Source of the DNA: Aliarcobacter faecis
GTDB taxonomy: Bacteria > Campylobacterota > Campylobacteria > Campylobacterales > Arcobacteraceae
Length of the DNA stretch: 64,000 bases
Assembly: GCF_013201705.1 (NCBI RefSeq)
Contig: NZ_CP053837.1
Location: 62,001-126,000, forward strand
Direction of reading: 5' to 3'
Notes under the pieces: generated by a model
Databases searched by the model: none
What the model saw: only the letters and a program-made list of their open reading frames with translations
What the model was told of the DNA's origin: nothing
Position numbers and translations under genes: made by a program
Part shown: piece by piece, positions 9,042 through 16,871 of the stretch
Numbering within the stretch: the first letter of the stretch is position 1
Layout: each line of letters opens with the position of its first letter

Positions 9042-10029
9042 TATTTTTAACCTTTGTATTAATACACATATCAAGCCCCATATTAAGTGTTATGGTTTCT
9101 TTCCAATTTGTCTTAGCTTTAATTTTATCAGTATTTAAGAGCCTTCTAATAGGATCATTTTCTCTATATCCATCATAGTAAATTTGTAAGTTTTTAATAT
9201 TCATTTTATTTGCAATTTTTTGTACAAGTTCTAATATTTGTATCTCTTCTTGTGTACCAACATTATAAACACTTCCATCTAATGCTTTATCACTTTCTAA
9301 AAGAGATATAATCGAAGAACAACTATCATAATTGTGTAAAAAAGTTCTGCTATTTATTTTTGAATTTTCAAGTAGTGTTATACAGTTATTACTTTTTAGC
9401 TTATCAATTATATATGGTATTATGTGTTCACTATATAGTTCATCATTACTATATACATTAGCAAAACGAATAGAGCAACCTTGTATTAAATCTTTTAATA
9501 CAGCATCTTTAATAAAAAATTCTGTTAATAATTTTCCTGTTGCATAACTTGTTCTTTGTGAGTTTTCTACCGTTGCAAGTGTTATGGAGTCTTCTTCTTT
9601 TACACCCTCTTTTTTCCAAGATTGCATAGAATAAACTTCAGAAGTACTACAATTTATAAATTTTTTGGCTCTTAATCCGATTGCCATATCTAAAAAACTT
9701 TTCATTCCTAAAACATTAGTTTCAAATGTATCATTTACATTATAAAAATGTTTAGTATGTACTACTGCTGCACAATTAATAAAATATAAATTATAATCTT
9801 TATAATTAAGCTCTAAATATTTTTGTAATTTTCTCATCTGCTCTATATTATTTATATCATATTCAAAAAAGGTAAAATGCTTATTACTTTCTAAATCTGA
9901 TACACTTCTTATCGAACTAGCAAAAAAATTATCAAACCCAACTACATTTACTCCTTTATTCACATATTGTCTTGCGAGTTCATTGCCAGTCATTCCTGTA
10001 ACACCACTAATAACTATAACTTCTCTCAT
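9034..10029 (-). CDS. Extended short-chain dehydrogenase, NAD-dependent epimerase/dehydratase family
   Basis: A 331-residue extended SDR protein. The NAD loop SGVTGMTG is at residues 8-15, INCAAVVHT is near residue 85, NCSTSEVY near 127, and the catalytic YATGK near 162. IRFANVYS and the C-terminal region fit nucleotide-sugar epimerases or dehydratases. It abuts the phosphoesterase gene upstream with no gap and overlaps the nucleotidyltransferase downstream, so the three are probably one step group. It is not one of the pseudaminic acid genes, all of which are accounted for elsewhere in the operon. The sugar is unknown. Confidence 0.75.
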   Translation of the reverse strand: MREVIVISGVTGMTGNELARQYVNKGVNVVGFDNFFASSIRSVSDLESNKHFTFFEYDINNIEQMRKLQKYLELNYKDYNLYFINCAAVVHTKHFYNVNDTFETNVLGMKSFLDMAIGLRAKKFINCSTSEVYSMQSWKKEGVKEEDSITLATVENSQRTSYATGKLLTEFFIKDAVLKDLIQGCSIRFANVYSNDELYSEHIIPYIIDKLKSNNCITLLENSKINSRTFLHNYDSCSSIISLLESDKALDGSVYNVGTQEEIQILELVQKIANKMNIKNLQIYYDGYRENDPIRRLLNTDKIKAKTNWKETITLNMGLDMCINTKVKNNE

Positions 10030-10764
10030 TTATACACCCTTTTCAAGTCTATCTTTATAATATTTATCAATGTTATAGTTCTTATATGCTTCTTGTTCTT
10101 TTTTTATGTCATAAGAGACTTTACAAAATTGTATATTATTTGTAAGAGTATCGAAAATTGCATATTGAGAAGAATTATCTAAATTTCTTGGTTGTCCAAC
10201 AGAGCCAGGATTTATAAAAATTGTTTTTTTTCTTTCTTTTAACTGTGAATTTTCATCTTTATAAAAAATCTCAAAAAAATGTGGTTTATGAGAATGTCCT
10301 GAAAATACAACATCATACTCTTTATATAGGTTTTCATTTATATTTGAAGGATTTATTGTACCCCAAAAAATATCATCTAAAGACCCATGAATAAATAGAT
10401 ATTTTTTACCATCTATTATTTTACTAACAAAAGATTTTGTAAAAATATTTTTAATATAGTTACTATTTTCAATGCTTATATTGTCTTTGATTATATTTAA
10501 AGCATCTTTACCTCTTTGTGATGAAAAACGATTATCTTCAATACCAAGAAAAGCCATTTCATGATTACCTGCAAGTAAAACTTCAGTAATTGGTTCTATG
10601 GCTTTTAATTCTTCTAAAACTTCATTGGTATGTACACCATAATTTATTACATCCCCTAAAATACAAAAACGATATTTAGAAAGATTTTTATCTTTAATAT
10701 CCTTTAAAACAGAAGTTAATGCTTCTAAGTTCGCATGAATATCAGAAAGCAAGATTAAGTACAT
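10030..10764 (-). CDS. Calcineurin-like metallophosphoesterase
   Basis: A 244-residue protein with the whole dinuclear metal set: SDIHAN at 7-12, GDVINYG near 38, GNHE near 71, FIHGS near 129, GHSHKPH near 161 and a closing NPGSVGQPR. This pattern is typical of YfcE/MJ0936-type phosphodiesterases. It lies 31 bases after the second PEP mutase fusion and directly before the epimerase. In a glycan operon it could remove a phosphate from a biosynthetic intermediate or hydrolyse a nucleotide-linked by-product. Both ideas are inference; only the family is supported. Confidence 0.75.
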   Translation of the reverse strand: MYLILLSDIHANLEALTSVLKDIKDKNLSKYRFCILGDVINYGVHTNEVLEELKAIEPITEVLLAGNHEMAFLGIEDNRFSSQRGKDALNIIKDNISIENSNYIKNIFTKSFVSKIIDGKKYLFIHGSLDDIFWGTINPSNINENLYKEYDVVFSGHSHKPHFFEIFYKDENSQLKERKKTIFINPGSVGQPRNLDNSSQYAIFDTLTNNIQFCKVSYDIKKEQEAYKNYNIDKYYKDRLEKGV

Positions 10765-10795
10765 TTGTAAACCTTATATTTATTATTTATACTCA

Positions 10796-12097
10796 TTATC
10801 TAGTTCCTGGAATTAAATCTAAAATCTCTTTTATCTCCATACAATCAGATTCTGCTTCAAAACTTCTTTTATATTTTAATATTGATTTAGCGACTTTCAT
10901 CATTCCAGGATATGCAGCTCTTAGCATATGATTTGCATAAATTACTATATTTACACCCATCGCAGCAAACTCATTAGTTGTTACACTATTAAAAGAAGTT
11001 GGTACAACTACAAGTGGAGTATCTTTATCATTTTCTCTAAATAGTGTAATAAACTCTATAATCTCTTTTGGATCTTTATATCTTGAATGAATCATTATTC
11101 CATCTGCACCAGCAATTACATATGCTCTTGCTCTAGCTATTGCATCATCCATACCTTTATCTAAAATTAAGCTTTCAATTCTTGCAATAATCATAAACTC
11201 ATCTGTTATTTGTGCTTTTTTACCTGCTTTTATTTTTTCACAAAAGTTTTTAATACTATCTTGTGTTTGTTCTACTTCTGTACCAAAAAGTGAGTTTTTC
11301 TTTAATCCAGTTTTATCTTCTATTATTACTGCACTTACTCCTGTTCTTTCAAGTGTTCTAACAGTAAATTCAAAATGTTCTTGCTTTCCACCTGTATCTG
11401 CATCATAAATCATAGGTTTTGTAGTAACTTCAAAGATTTCATTTATAGTAGTCATTCTAGCTGTTGTATCAACTGCTTCAATATCTGGCTTTCCTTTTGA
11501 TGTACTATCTGTTAGAGAACTTGACCACATACCATCAAAAGTCACTATCTCTTCATCTGCTGTTTGTTCACTTGCATTTTCTGCAATTAGACCACTTAAA
11601 GCATTATGCACTTCTAAGATTTTTACAATAGGTTTTGCTTCAATTAATTTTCTAAGTCTTCCTAATCTTGCTGTACTAGTAATTCCAAGTTTTTGTTTCT
11701 CTTCTTTTATTTTAAGATCTGAGATATCACTACTATACGGAATTTCTATTAATTTGCCATCCCATTCTTTAAGTAGTTCAATTACTTCTTCTCTATATTT
11801 TTTTTGATAACCACTTTTCCAATCATCACCATGAACTACAAAATGTGGTTTAAGTTTCAATAAATTATCCTTATAACTAGCACTATTTTGTGGAATAATT
11901 TTTTTTACCATTGAAAAGCTTTCAAGTACTTCTTTTCTTTTATCATAATCTAAGTATGTTATATCATTTACTTCACCACAAGCTTTTAATGTCCACAATC
12001 CAACAATCACTTCTCCATGTTTACTTGCTTCTTTTAATACTCTTATATGCCCCGCATGTACTAAATCAGCCATTAAGCTTACATAAACTATTGTCAT
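10796..12097 (-). CDS. aepX: Cytidylyltransferase-PEP mutase fusion (PntC-PepM type), copy 2
   Basis: A 433-residue paralogue of the gene at 4932-6221, ending in the same [10 protein letters not shown]. The mutase half keeps WSSSLTDS at 191-198, DADTGG at 232-237 and [10 protein letters not shown] at 260-269, and matches copy 1 at roughly three quarters of positions by eye. The cytidylyltransferase half (1-150) matches at only about half. It keeps HAGH at 14-17 and VVHGDDWK at 87-94, but where copy 1 has GISSTQL it reads DISDLKI, losing the usual Ser/Thr pair. It may therefore activate a different phosphonate, or be altered in activity. It follows a LicD-like gene by 3 bases, repeating the layout around copy 1. 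Confidence 0.9.
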   Translation of the reverse strand: MTIVYVSLMADLVHAGHIRVLKEASKHGEVIVGLWTLKACGEVNDITYLDYDKRKEVLESFSMVKKIIPQNSASYKDNLLKLKPHFVVHGDDWKSGYQKKYREEVIELLKEWDGKLIEIPYSSDISDLKIKEEKQKLGITSTARLGRLRKLIEAKPIVKILEVHNALSGLIAENASEQTADEEIVTFDGMWSSSLTDSTSKGKPDIEAVDTTARMTTINEIFEVTTKPMIYDADTGGKQEHFEFTVRTLERTGVSAVIIEDKTGLKKNSLFGTEVEQTQDSIKNFCEKIKAGKKAQITDEFMIIARIESLILDKGMDDAIARARAYVIAGADGIMIHSRYKDPKEIIEFITLFRENDKDTPLVVVPTSFNSVTTNEFAAMGVNIVIYANHMLRAAYPGMMKVAKSILKYKRSFEAESDCMEIKEILDLIPGTR

Positions 12098-12100
12098 ACT

Positions 12101-12991
12101 TTATACTCCCTTTTCCATAAACTCTTTTAGCTTATAGTTTGATAATAATATATTTCCATAATCCAAATAAGACCATTTTTTAGCTGGAGTTCTCCAACTT
12201 TTACCATAAGCTTGTTCAACATATTTTTCAGCATCTTTAGGAATTTGAAGTATAATATCTTTATAATTAAAATTTCTTCCACTATCTACAAACTCTTTAT
12301 TGTAGTAGTGATAAGACTCCTCTTCATAATCAAGTATATAATACTTTCCTATGTCACTTGCTAGATTTATATCTATAATTGTTGGTTCGGTTTTTATGTT
12401 TTGGTCATTACTCTTTACTATTATTTTGTTTATTTCCCCTTTTTTTGTGAGGATTTTATCATTTTTATAAACAACTTTTATTAGTTGTTGGTTTTTAAAA
12501 ATTTCACTTTGATTTAAAACTTCCCAAATTTCTTCTATATCTTTTTTTGATGTTACTAATATATCTACATCTGAAACATCAGATAAATTTTGCCCTCTTA
12601 ATAAACAAAGTAAAGAAGAACCTTCTATATAGTAAGAGATATTTGATTGTTTCATAAGATTTGCAAACTCTTTTATAAGAAAATCTGTTGTTTTGACTCT
12701 TTCTTTGCTAGAAAATAAAAGCTCTGTATCTTCTACAAGCCATATTTTTTCTTTTGGTATATTTAAAGCTATTAACTGTTTTTGCATCTCCTCTATCCAC
12801 ACTCCAGAAATTGCAATTTTATCAAACTCTATACTACTAATTTTATCAATATACTTTACTACTATATCATCATAAAATGTATCTTTTAGGTTTTTATTAC
12901 TATCTACAAAAGCTATGATATTGTGCTTGTTTTTAAAAGTTCTATATATAGCTCTTCCTGCTGCTCCTGTACCAAAAATAACTATTTTCAA
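12101..12991 (-). CDS. Rossmann-LicD-like fusion, probable phosphonate transferase, copy 2
   Basis: A 296-residue protein built like the one at 6246-7148 but strongly diverged. Residues 1-90 form a Rossmann-type domain (KIVIFGTGAAGRAIYRTF, then IIAFVDSNKN). From about residue 100 a nucleotidyltransferase-like domain carries EGSSLLCLLRG at 123-133 and DVSDVDIL at 138-145, with C-terminal YVEQAYGKSWRTPAKKW, which resembles the LicD closing motif YG..W..P. It lacks the exact HGTLLG and DIDIDF of copy 1. The gene overlaps the ligase upstream by 4 bases and precedes PEP mutase copy 2. The likely role is transfer of that enzyme's CMP-activated product; the acceptor is unknown. Confidence 0.6.
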   Translation of the reverse strand: MKIVIFGTGAAGRAIYRTFKNKHNIIAFVDSNKNLKDTFYDDIVVKYIDKISSIEFDKIAISGVWIEEMQKQLIALNIPKEKIWLVEDTELLFSSKERVKTTDFLIKEFANLMKQSNISYYIEGSSLLCLLRGQNLSDVSDVDILVTSKKDIEEIWEVLNQSEIFKNQQLIKVVYKNDKILTKKGEINKIIVKSNDQNIKTEPTIIDINLASDIGKYYILDYEEESYHYYNKEFVDSGRNFNYKDIILQIPKDAEKYVEQAYGKSWRTPAKKWSYLDYGNILLSNYKLKEFMEKGV

Positions 12992-14331
12992 ATATTCTCC
13001 TTCCTTCTAATTTTTTTAAATCTATCACTAAAATTTGTTTTTTCCACAATATTTACTTTTGTTGGGATTTTAAAAGTATCTAGCTTATCCTTACAAAAAA
13101 GTCGTATAGTTTTTTTGATATTATCTATTTCCTTATTTAAAACTACATCACAAACAACTGTTTGTCCTGTTATCGCATTTTGTTCAGCATAAACCATACA
13201 ATCATCTACACAATCAAGATTTAAAATTAGACTTTCAACTTCACTTGGGTTTACTTTTTGCCCACCTACATTTATAATCTCTTTGCTTCTTCCAATGATT
13301 TTTAGATAACCATCTTCAAGCTCTTCGACTAGGTCTCCAGTTTTAAACCAACCATCTGATGTAAAACTATCCATTGAAGCATTTAAGTAACCTAAAACTT
13401 GAGTAGTGCTTTTAAGCCACAACTCATTTTCTACTATTTTATACTCACAATTTATATCTTCAAGTTTCATAAATAGCGAGTTTGAAGATTTTGAACTAGT
13501 AGTGCTAATTCCTGTTTCACTTGTTCCAAAAGTTTGTAAAAATTTTACTTTTGGAAAAGCTTTTTTGAGTTTATCTAAAAGAGATTGTGGCATAGTTTCA
13601 GTTCCATAAGTAATCATTCTTAAACTACTTAAATCATAACTTTTATACTCTTCGGAAATTAAAATTAGATTTAAAAAAGTAGGACTACTTGGAAGTACCA
13701 TGATTTTATATTTATCAATTAATTGACAAATATTTTTTGCATCTCTATTTTTTGGTATTATCAAACAAGCTCCCATAAACAGTGTATTAAAAACTGTATT
13801 TAATCCACCAATATGGTCAAACATTAAAAAAACCAACATATTCATAGATTTCTCTTTTTTATCTTTGTAAGAGTTTATAAGATTATCAAGATTATGTATC
13901 ATCGCTTTTGGTTTTCCTGTACTTCCACTTGAAAATAGAACTAATCCAGAGCTATTTTTTTCTTTTAAACTATCTATCATAGTATGAGAATTTGTTTGCT
14001 TTAAATTGGAAATTATTAATTCATTTTTAGAAGTTTTTATGCAAATTTGGCAAAATGACTCTTGTAAATACTCATCTTGTATTTTTTTTATATTTGTAGT
14101 AATAGGAACTATAATATTTTTTGTTTCATATAAAGCAAAAAATAGTGCAAGATTGTAAAAAGAGTAATCTCCTAAAATTGCTACAACTTTTGAATTTATT
14201 TGGTCTTCATTTAAAGTTTTTATATACTTTTCTATTTGTTTTATAAAATTTTCATAAGTGTATGAAGTTTCGTCAAATATTAGTATAGGTTTTAAAGAAA
14301 AACTTTTAAATTTATCTAATAAAAAACTCAT
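12988..14331 (-). CDS. AMP-forming acyl/amino-acid ligase (ANL superfamily)
   Basis: A 447-residue adenylate-forming enzyme. It has the P-loop-like LVLFSSGSTGKPKAM near residue 130, TFGTSETG near 270, GWFKTGDLVEELEDGYLKI near 330, and GRSKEIINVGGQKVNPSEVE near 350. A C-terminal Lys in RFKKIRRK is the likely adenylation lysine. It activates a carboxylic acid as acyl-AMP and then loads CoA or a carrier protein. Its ATG overlaps the SDR stop by one base, and the carrier protein gene is two genes upstream, so the carrier is the natural acceptor. Similar ligase/carrier sets occur in Campylobacter flagellar glycosylation loci. The acid is not predictable from sequence. Confidence 0.82.
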   Translation of the reverse strand: MSFLLDKFKSFSLKPILIFDETSYTYENFIKQIEKYIKTLNEDQINSKVVAILGDYSFYNLALFFALYETKNIIVPITTNIKKIQDEYLQESFCQICIKTSKNELIISNLKQTNSHTMIDSLKEKNSSGLVLFSSGSTGKPKAMIHNLDNLINSYKDKKEKSMNMLVFLMFDHIGGLNTVFNTLFMGACLIIPKNRDAKNICQLIDKYKIMVLPSSPTFLNLILISEEYKSYDLSSLRMITYGTETMPQSLLDKLKKAFPKVKFLQTFGTSETGISTTSSKSSNSLFMKLEDINCEYKIVENELWLKSTTQVLGYLNASMDSFTSDGWFKTGDLVEELEDGYLKIIGRSKEIINVGGQKVNPSEVESLILNLDCVDDCMVYAEQNAITGQTVVCDVVLNKEIDNIKKTIRLFCKDKLDTFKIPTKVNIVEKTNFSDRFKKIRRKENI

Positions 14332-15029
14332 TAATTTACTCCACCAAGATAGATTATTTGCCCTGTAATAAAACCACTTTTATCACTACTAAAAAAATCT
14401 ACCACATTTATAATATCTTCAAAAGTACCAAACCTTTTTACTGTTTGTTTATTTAAAAGTTCATCAATTTTTTCTTTTGGTATAGCTTTTATCAAATCTG
14501 TTTGTATTGGTGTTGGACCTATTGCATTTACAGTGATATTAAAAGGGTTTAACTCTTTTGAAGCTGTTTGTGTAAAACTCTCAATAGCAGCTTTGCTTGA
14601 AGCATAAATAGCCTCTCCTTCAAGTTTTAAAGGTTTTGCAACTGTTGTAAAATTTATAATTCGTCCACTCTTTTTTTTCATCATTACTTTTGATACTTCT
14701 CTTGTAAATAAAAAAGTTCCCAAAAAATTTGTATTAAAAAGTTTTGAAATAGTTTCAAGTGAAGTTGTCAAAATATGATTCATAGATGCAATTGCTGCAT
14801 TGTTTATTAAAATATCAATATGACTAAACTCTTTTTTTATCTCTCTTATCATACTTACAACGGCTTTTTCATCATTAACTTCTAGTGAAAAATGCCTATA
14901 ATTTTTATGATTTATCGAAGCTTTGCTTCTGCTACAACCAATTACAATACAGTTTTTAGATAAATAGTGTAAAGCTAAAGCTTCTCCTATCCCTTTTGAA
15001 GTTCCAGTTATAACTATGATTTTATTCAT
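14331..15029 (-). CDS. Short-chain dehydrogenase/reductase, FabG-like
   Basis: A 232-residue classical SDR with the NAD(P) loop TGTSKGIG at 8-15, NNAA at 76-79 and the catalytic YASSK at 142-146. The position normally held by the catalytic Ser is in INFTTVA near 125-131, where Thr appears in its place. Start and stop each share one base with a neighbour (TAATG), placing it tightly between the carrier protein and the ligase. It is probably a beta-ketoacyl-carrier reductase acting on the carrier-bound group. A sugar or steroid-type substrate cannot be excluded. Confidence 0.75.
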   Translation of the reverse strand: MNKIIVITGTSKGIGEALALHYLSKNCIVIGCSRSKASINHKNYRHFSLEVNDEKAVVSMIREIKKEFSHIDILINNAAIASMNHILTTSLETISKLFNTNFLGTFLFTREVSKVMMKKKSGRIINFTTVAKPLKLEGEAIYASSKAAIESFTQTASKELNPFNITVNAIGPTPIQTDLIKAIPKEKIDELLNKQTVKRFGTFEDIINVVDFFSSDKSGFITGQIIYLGGVN

Positions 15030-15319
15030 TAATTTTCCAATAAATCTTTAATATATAAAGTTAAACTCTCTATATTTCTAAAAGGAGAAGTTTTTGAACT
15101 CATAGCTTTTTCATCTGCTAAAACGATATTTTTTGAAAACTCATCTGAAATTTTATCTTCTAAATCAGCAATAAAACTAACTAATGCTAAAGAGTCTAAG
15201 CTATCATTTCCACCATAAAGTTTTGTTTTTAAGCTTGGGTTTTCAAAGGCTTCATTTTCTAACTCTTCATTTAGCTCTTTTAATGTTTCATATATGATAT
15301 TTTCAATCTTTTCTCTCAT
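15029..15319 (-). CDS. Acyl carrier protein-like
   Basis: A 96-residue acidic helical protein. The segment GNDSLDSLALVSFIADLED at residues 37-55 matches the acyl carrier consensus around GxDSLDxxxLV, so Ser40 is the likely phosphopantetheine site. The N-terminus is longer than in housekeeping AcpP, which has about 78 residues. It begins the carrier-reductase-ligase trio between pseH and the first LicD-like gene, and its stop overlaps the SDR start by one base. It probably holds an acyl or aminoacyl group destined for the glycan. A dedicated phosphopantetheinyl transferase was not seen in the window. Confidence 0.78.
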   Translation of the reverse strand: MREKIENIIYETLKELNEELENEAFENPSLKTKLYGGNDSLDSLALVSFIADLEDKISDEFSKNIVLADEKAMSSKTSPFRNIESLTLYIKDLLEN

Positions 15320-15322
15320 CTT

Positions 15323-15856
15323 CTAATCCTTAAATTGATACTCTATTTTATCTAAATATCTTTTAATTGGTTTTAGTAGTTTTGAATTCTTTTGATTTTG
15401 CCAATCTTTATTCGATAGTTTTAAATATATAATCTCTTCGTCTTCTTTAAAACTTTTAAATCCAAAATTTTTATTAAAGTTCAATGCAACAATATTACTT
15501 TTTTTTACAAAAGAGTTTATCTTTTCATCAAATTTATTAAAAATATACTCTAAAAAAAGATATGTTGTACAAGATTTTAAGATAGGATTTATTTCTTCTT
15601 TAAAATACAATCCCCAGATAAGCTCTTTATTTTTTATAAAGTTTAAGGAACCTATTATCTCATTTCCTTCTAAAATAGCAAAATATTTTCTATCTTCTAA
15701 AGTTTTTAAAGAGTTGATAAAGTTTATATGATTTTCTAAACTTATATTTTCTCTATTTAACATATTATCTTTTATATATTTTTGATTTCTAAGTTCTAAA
15801 ATCTCTTTACTTTCATTTTCATCTAAAAAGATAAAATCTTTAAAAACTATTTTCAA
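15323..15856 (-). CDS. pseH: UDP-4-amino-4,6-dideoxy-L-AltNAc N-acetyltransferase (PseH-like)
   Basis: A GNAT-fold protein of about 177 residues. The early segment ILELRNQKYIKDNM fits the PseH start, where R.W/RN..I...M is typical. EGNEIIGSLNF and NFNKNFGFKSFKED fit the acetyl-CoA and C-terminal helix regions. PseH adds the N4 acetyl group in the third step of pseudaminic acid synthesis. I chose TTG 15856 because GGGGA lies just before it; another TTG four codons upstream is possible. The gene overlaps the end of pseI by 17 bases. Its divergence is normal for this family, and the position in a complete pse operon makes the call likely. Confidence 0.72.
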   Translation of the reverse strand: MKIVFKDFIFLDENESKEILELRNQKYIKDNMLNRENISLENHINFINSLKTLEDRKYFAILEGNEIIGSLNFIKNKELIWGLYFKEEINPILKSCTTYLFLEYIFNKFDEKINSFVKKSNIVALNFNKNFGFKSFKEDEEIIYLKLSNKDWQNQKNSKLLKPIKRYLDKIEYQFKD

Positions 15857-16871
15857 CTCTATCCCCAAATTTATAATCTTTTTTAGCAGTTTTACCTAAA
15901 ATATCTTTTAAGTGTTTTGGGTGAAGTCCATAAAAAGGACGAACACTTTTTATATTCTCTTCGCTAAATTTTTCACCAACTTTTACATCTTTACAAATAT
16001 ATAAACTTCTAGCAAATCGTCGCTGTTTTTTTCGTTTTTCATTTAAACTATAATCAACAATTCCAAGTAGTTTTTCACTATCTCTTACAGCTTTTACTAA
16101 CTCACTAAACTCTTGTTTATCAAGGCTAAATCCACTATCAGCTCCTCCAATAGATTTATCTAAAATAAAGTGTTTTTCTATAACTTTTGCACCCAAAGTA
16201 ACTGCAACAATAGGAGCAATATGTCCTAAGGTATGATCAGAAAATCCAACTTCAACACCAAAAGTTTCTTTCATATTGGGGATAGTTTTTAGATTTGCTT
16301 CTTCTAGCTTTGCTGGATATTCACTAGTACATTTTAATAATATAATATTCTCATTCCCAACACTTTTACAAATATTTACTACATCTTGTATTTCATCAAT
16401 AGTTGCTATTCCTGTACTTATGATTATTGGTTTTTGTTTACTTGCAGTATATCTTACAAGCTCATAATCAGTTATCTCAAAAGAGGCAATTTTGTAAGAT
16501 GTTGGATTAAACTGTTCAAGAAAATCAACGGCACTTTTATCAAAAGGTGTTGAAAAAATATCAATATCTAAACTTCGTGCATAATCAAACAACTCTTTGT
16601 GCCACTCCCAAGGAGTATAAGCTTCTTGATATAGTTCATATAGATTTTTACCATCCCAAAGTGTTCCACCATCTATCATAAAATCGGGATTTTTACTATT
16701 TAAAGTGATAGTATCAGCTGTGTATGTTTGAAGTTTTATAGCATTTGCACCTATTTCTTTTGCTGCTTTTATAGTTTCAAGTGCTGTTTGTAAACTTCCA
16801 TTGTGATTTGCACTAAGTTCTGCAATGATAAATGTCCCATCTTTGTTTAAATCAAAATTTCCTATTTTCAT
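15840..16871 (-). CDS. pseI: Pseudaminic acid synthase
   Basis: A 343-residue NeuB-family enzyme that condenses 2,4-diacetamido-2,4,6-trideoxy-L-altrose with PEP to give pseudaminic acid. The N-terminal barrel contains IIAELSANHNGS near residue 15, AIKLQTYTADT near 44, FSTPFD near 106, KIASFEITD near 132 and GFSDHTLG near 206. The C-terminal SAF (antifreeze-like) domain contains RSLYICKDVKVGE and RPFYGLHPKHL. The Pse-type wording of these motifs, especially ADTITL and LYELYQEAYTPWEW, separates it from NeuB and LegI. It overlaps pseG by 4 bases. Confidence 0.93.
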   Translation of the reverse strand: MKIGNFDLNKDGTFIIAELSANHNGSLQTALETIKAAKEIGANAIKLQTYTADTITLNSKNPDFMIDGGTLWDGKNLYELYQEAYTPWEWHKELFDYARSLDIDIFSTPFDKSAVDFLEQFNPTSYKIASFEITDYELVRYTASKQKPIIISTGIATIDEIQDVVNICKSVGNENIILLKCTSEYPAKLEEANLKTIPNMKETFGVEVGFSDHTLGHIAPIVAVTLGAKVIEKHFILDKSIGGADSGFSLDKQEFSELVKAVRDSEKLLGIVDYSLNEKRKKQRRFARSLYICKDVKVGEKFSEENIKSVRPFYGLHPKHLKDILGKTAKKDYKFGDRVENSF

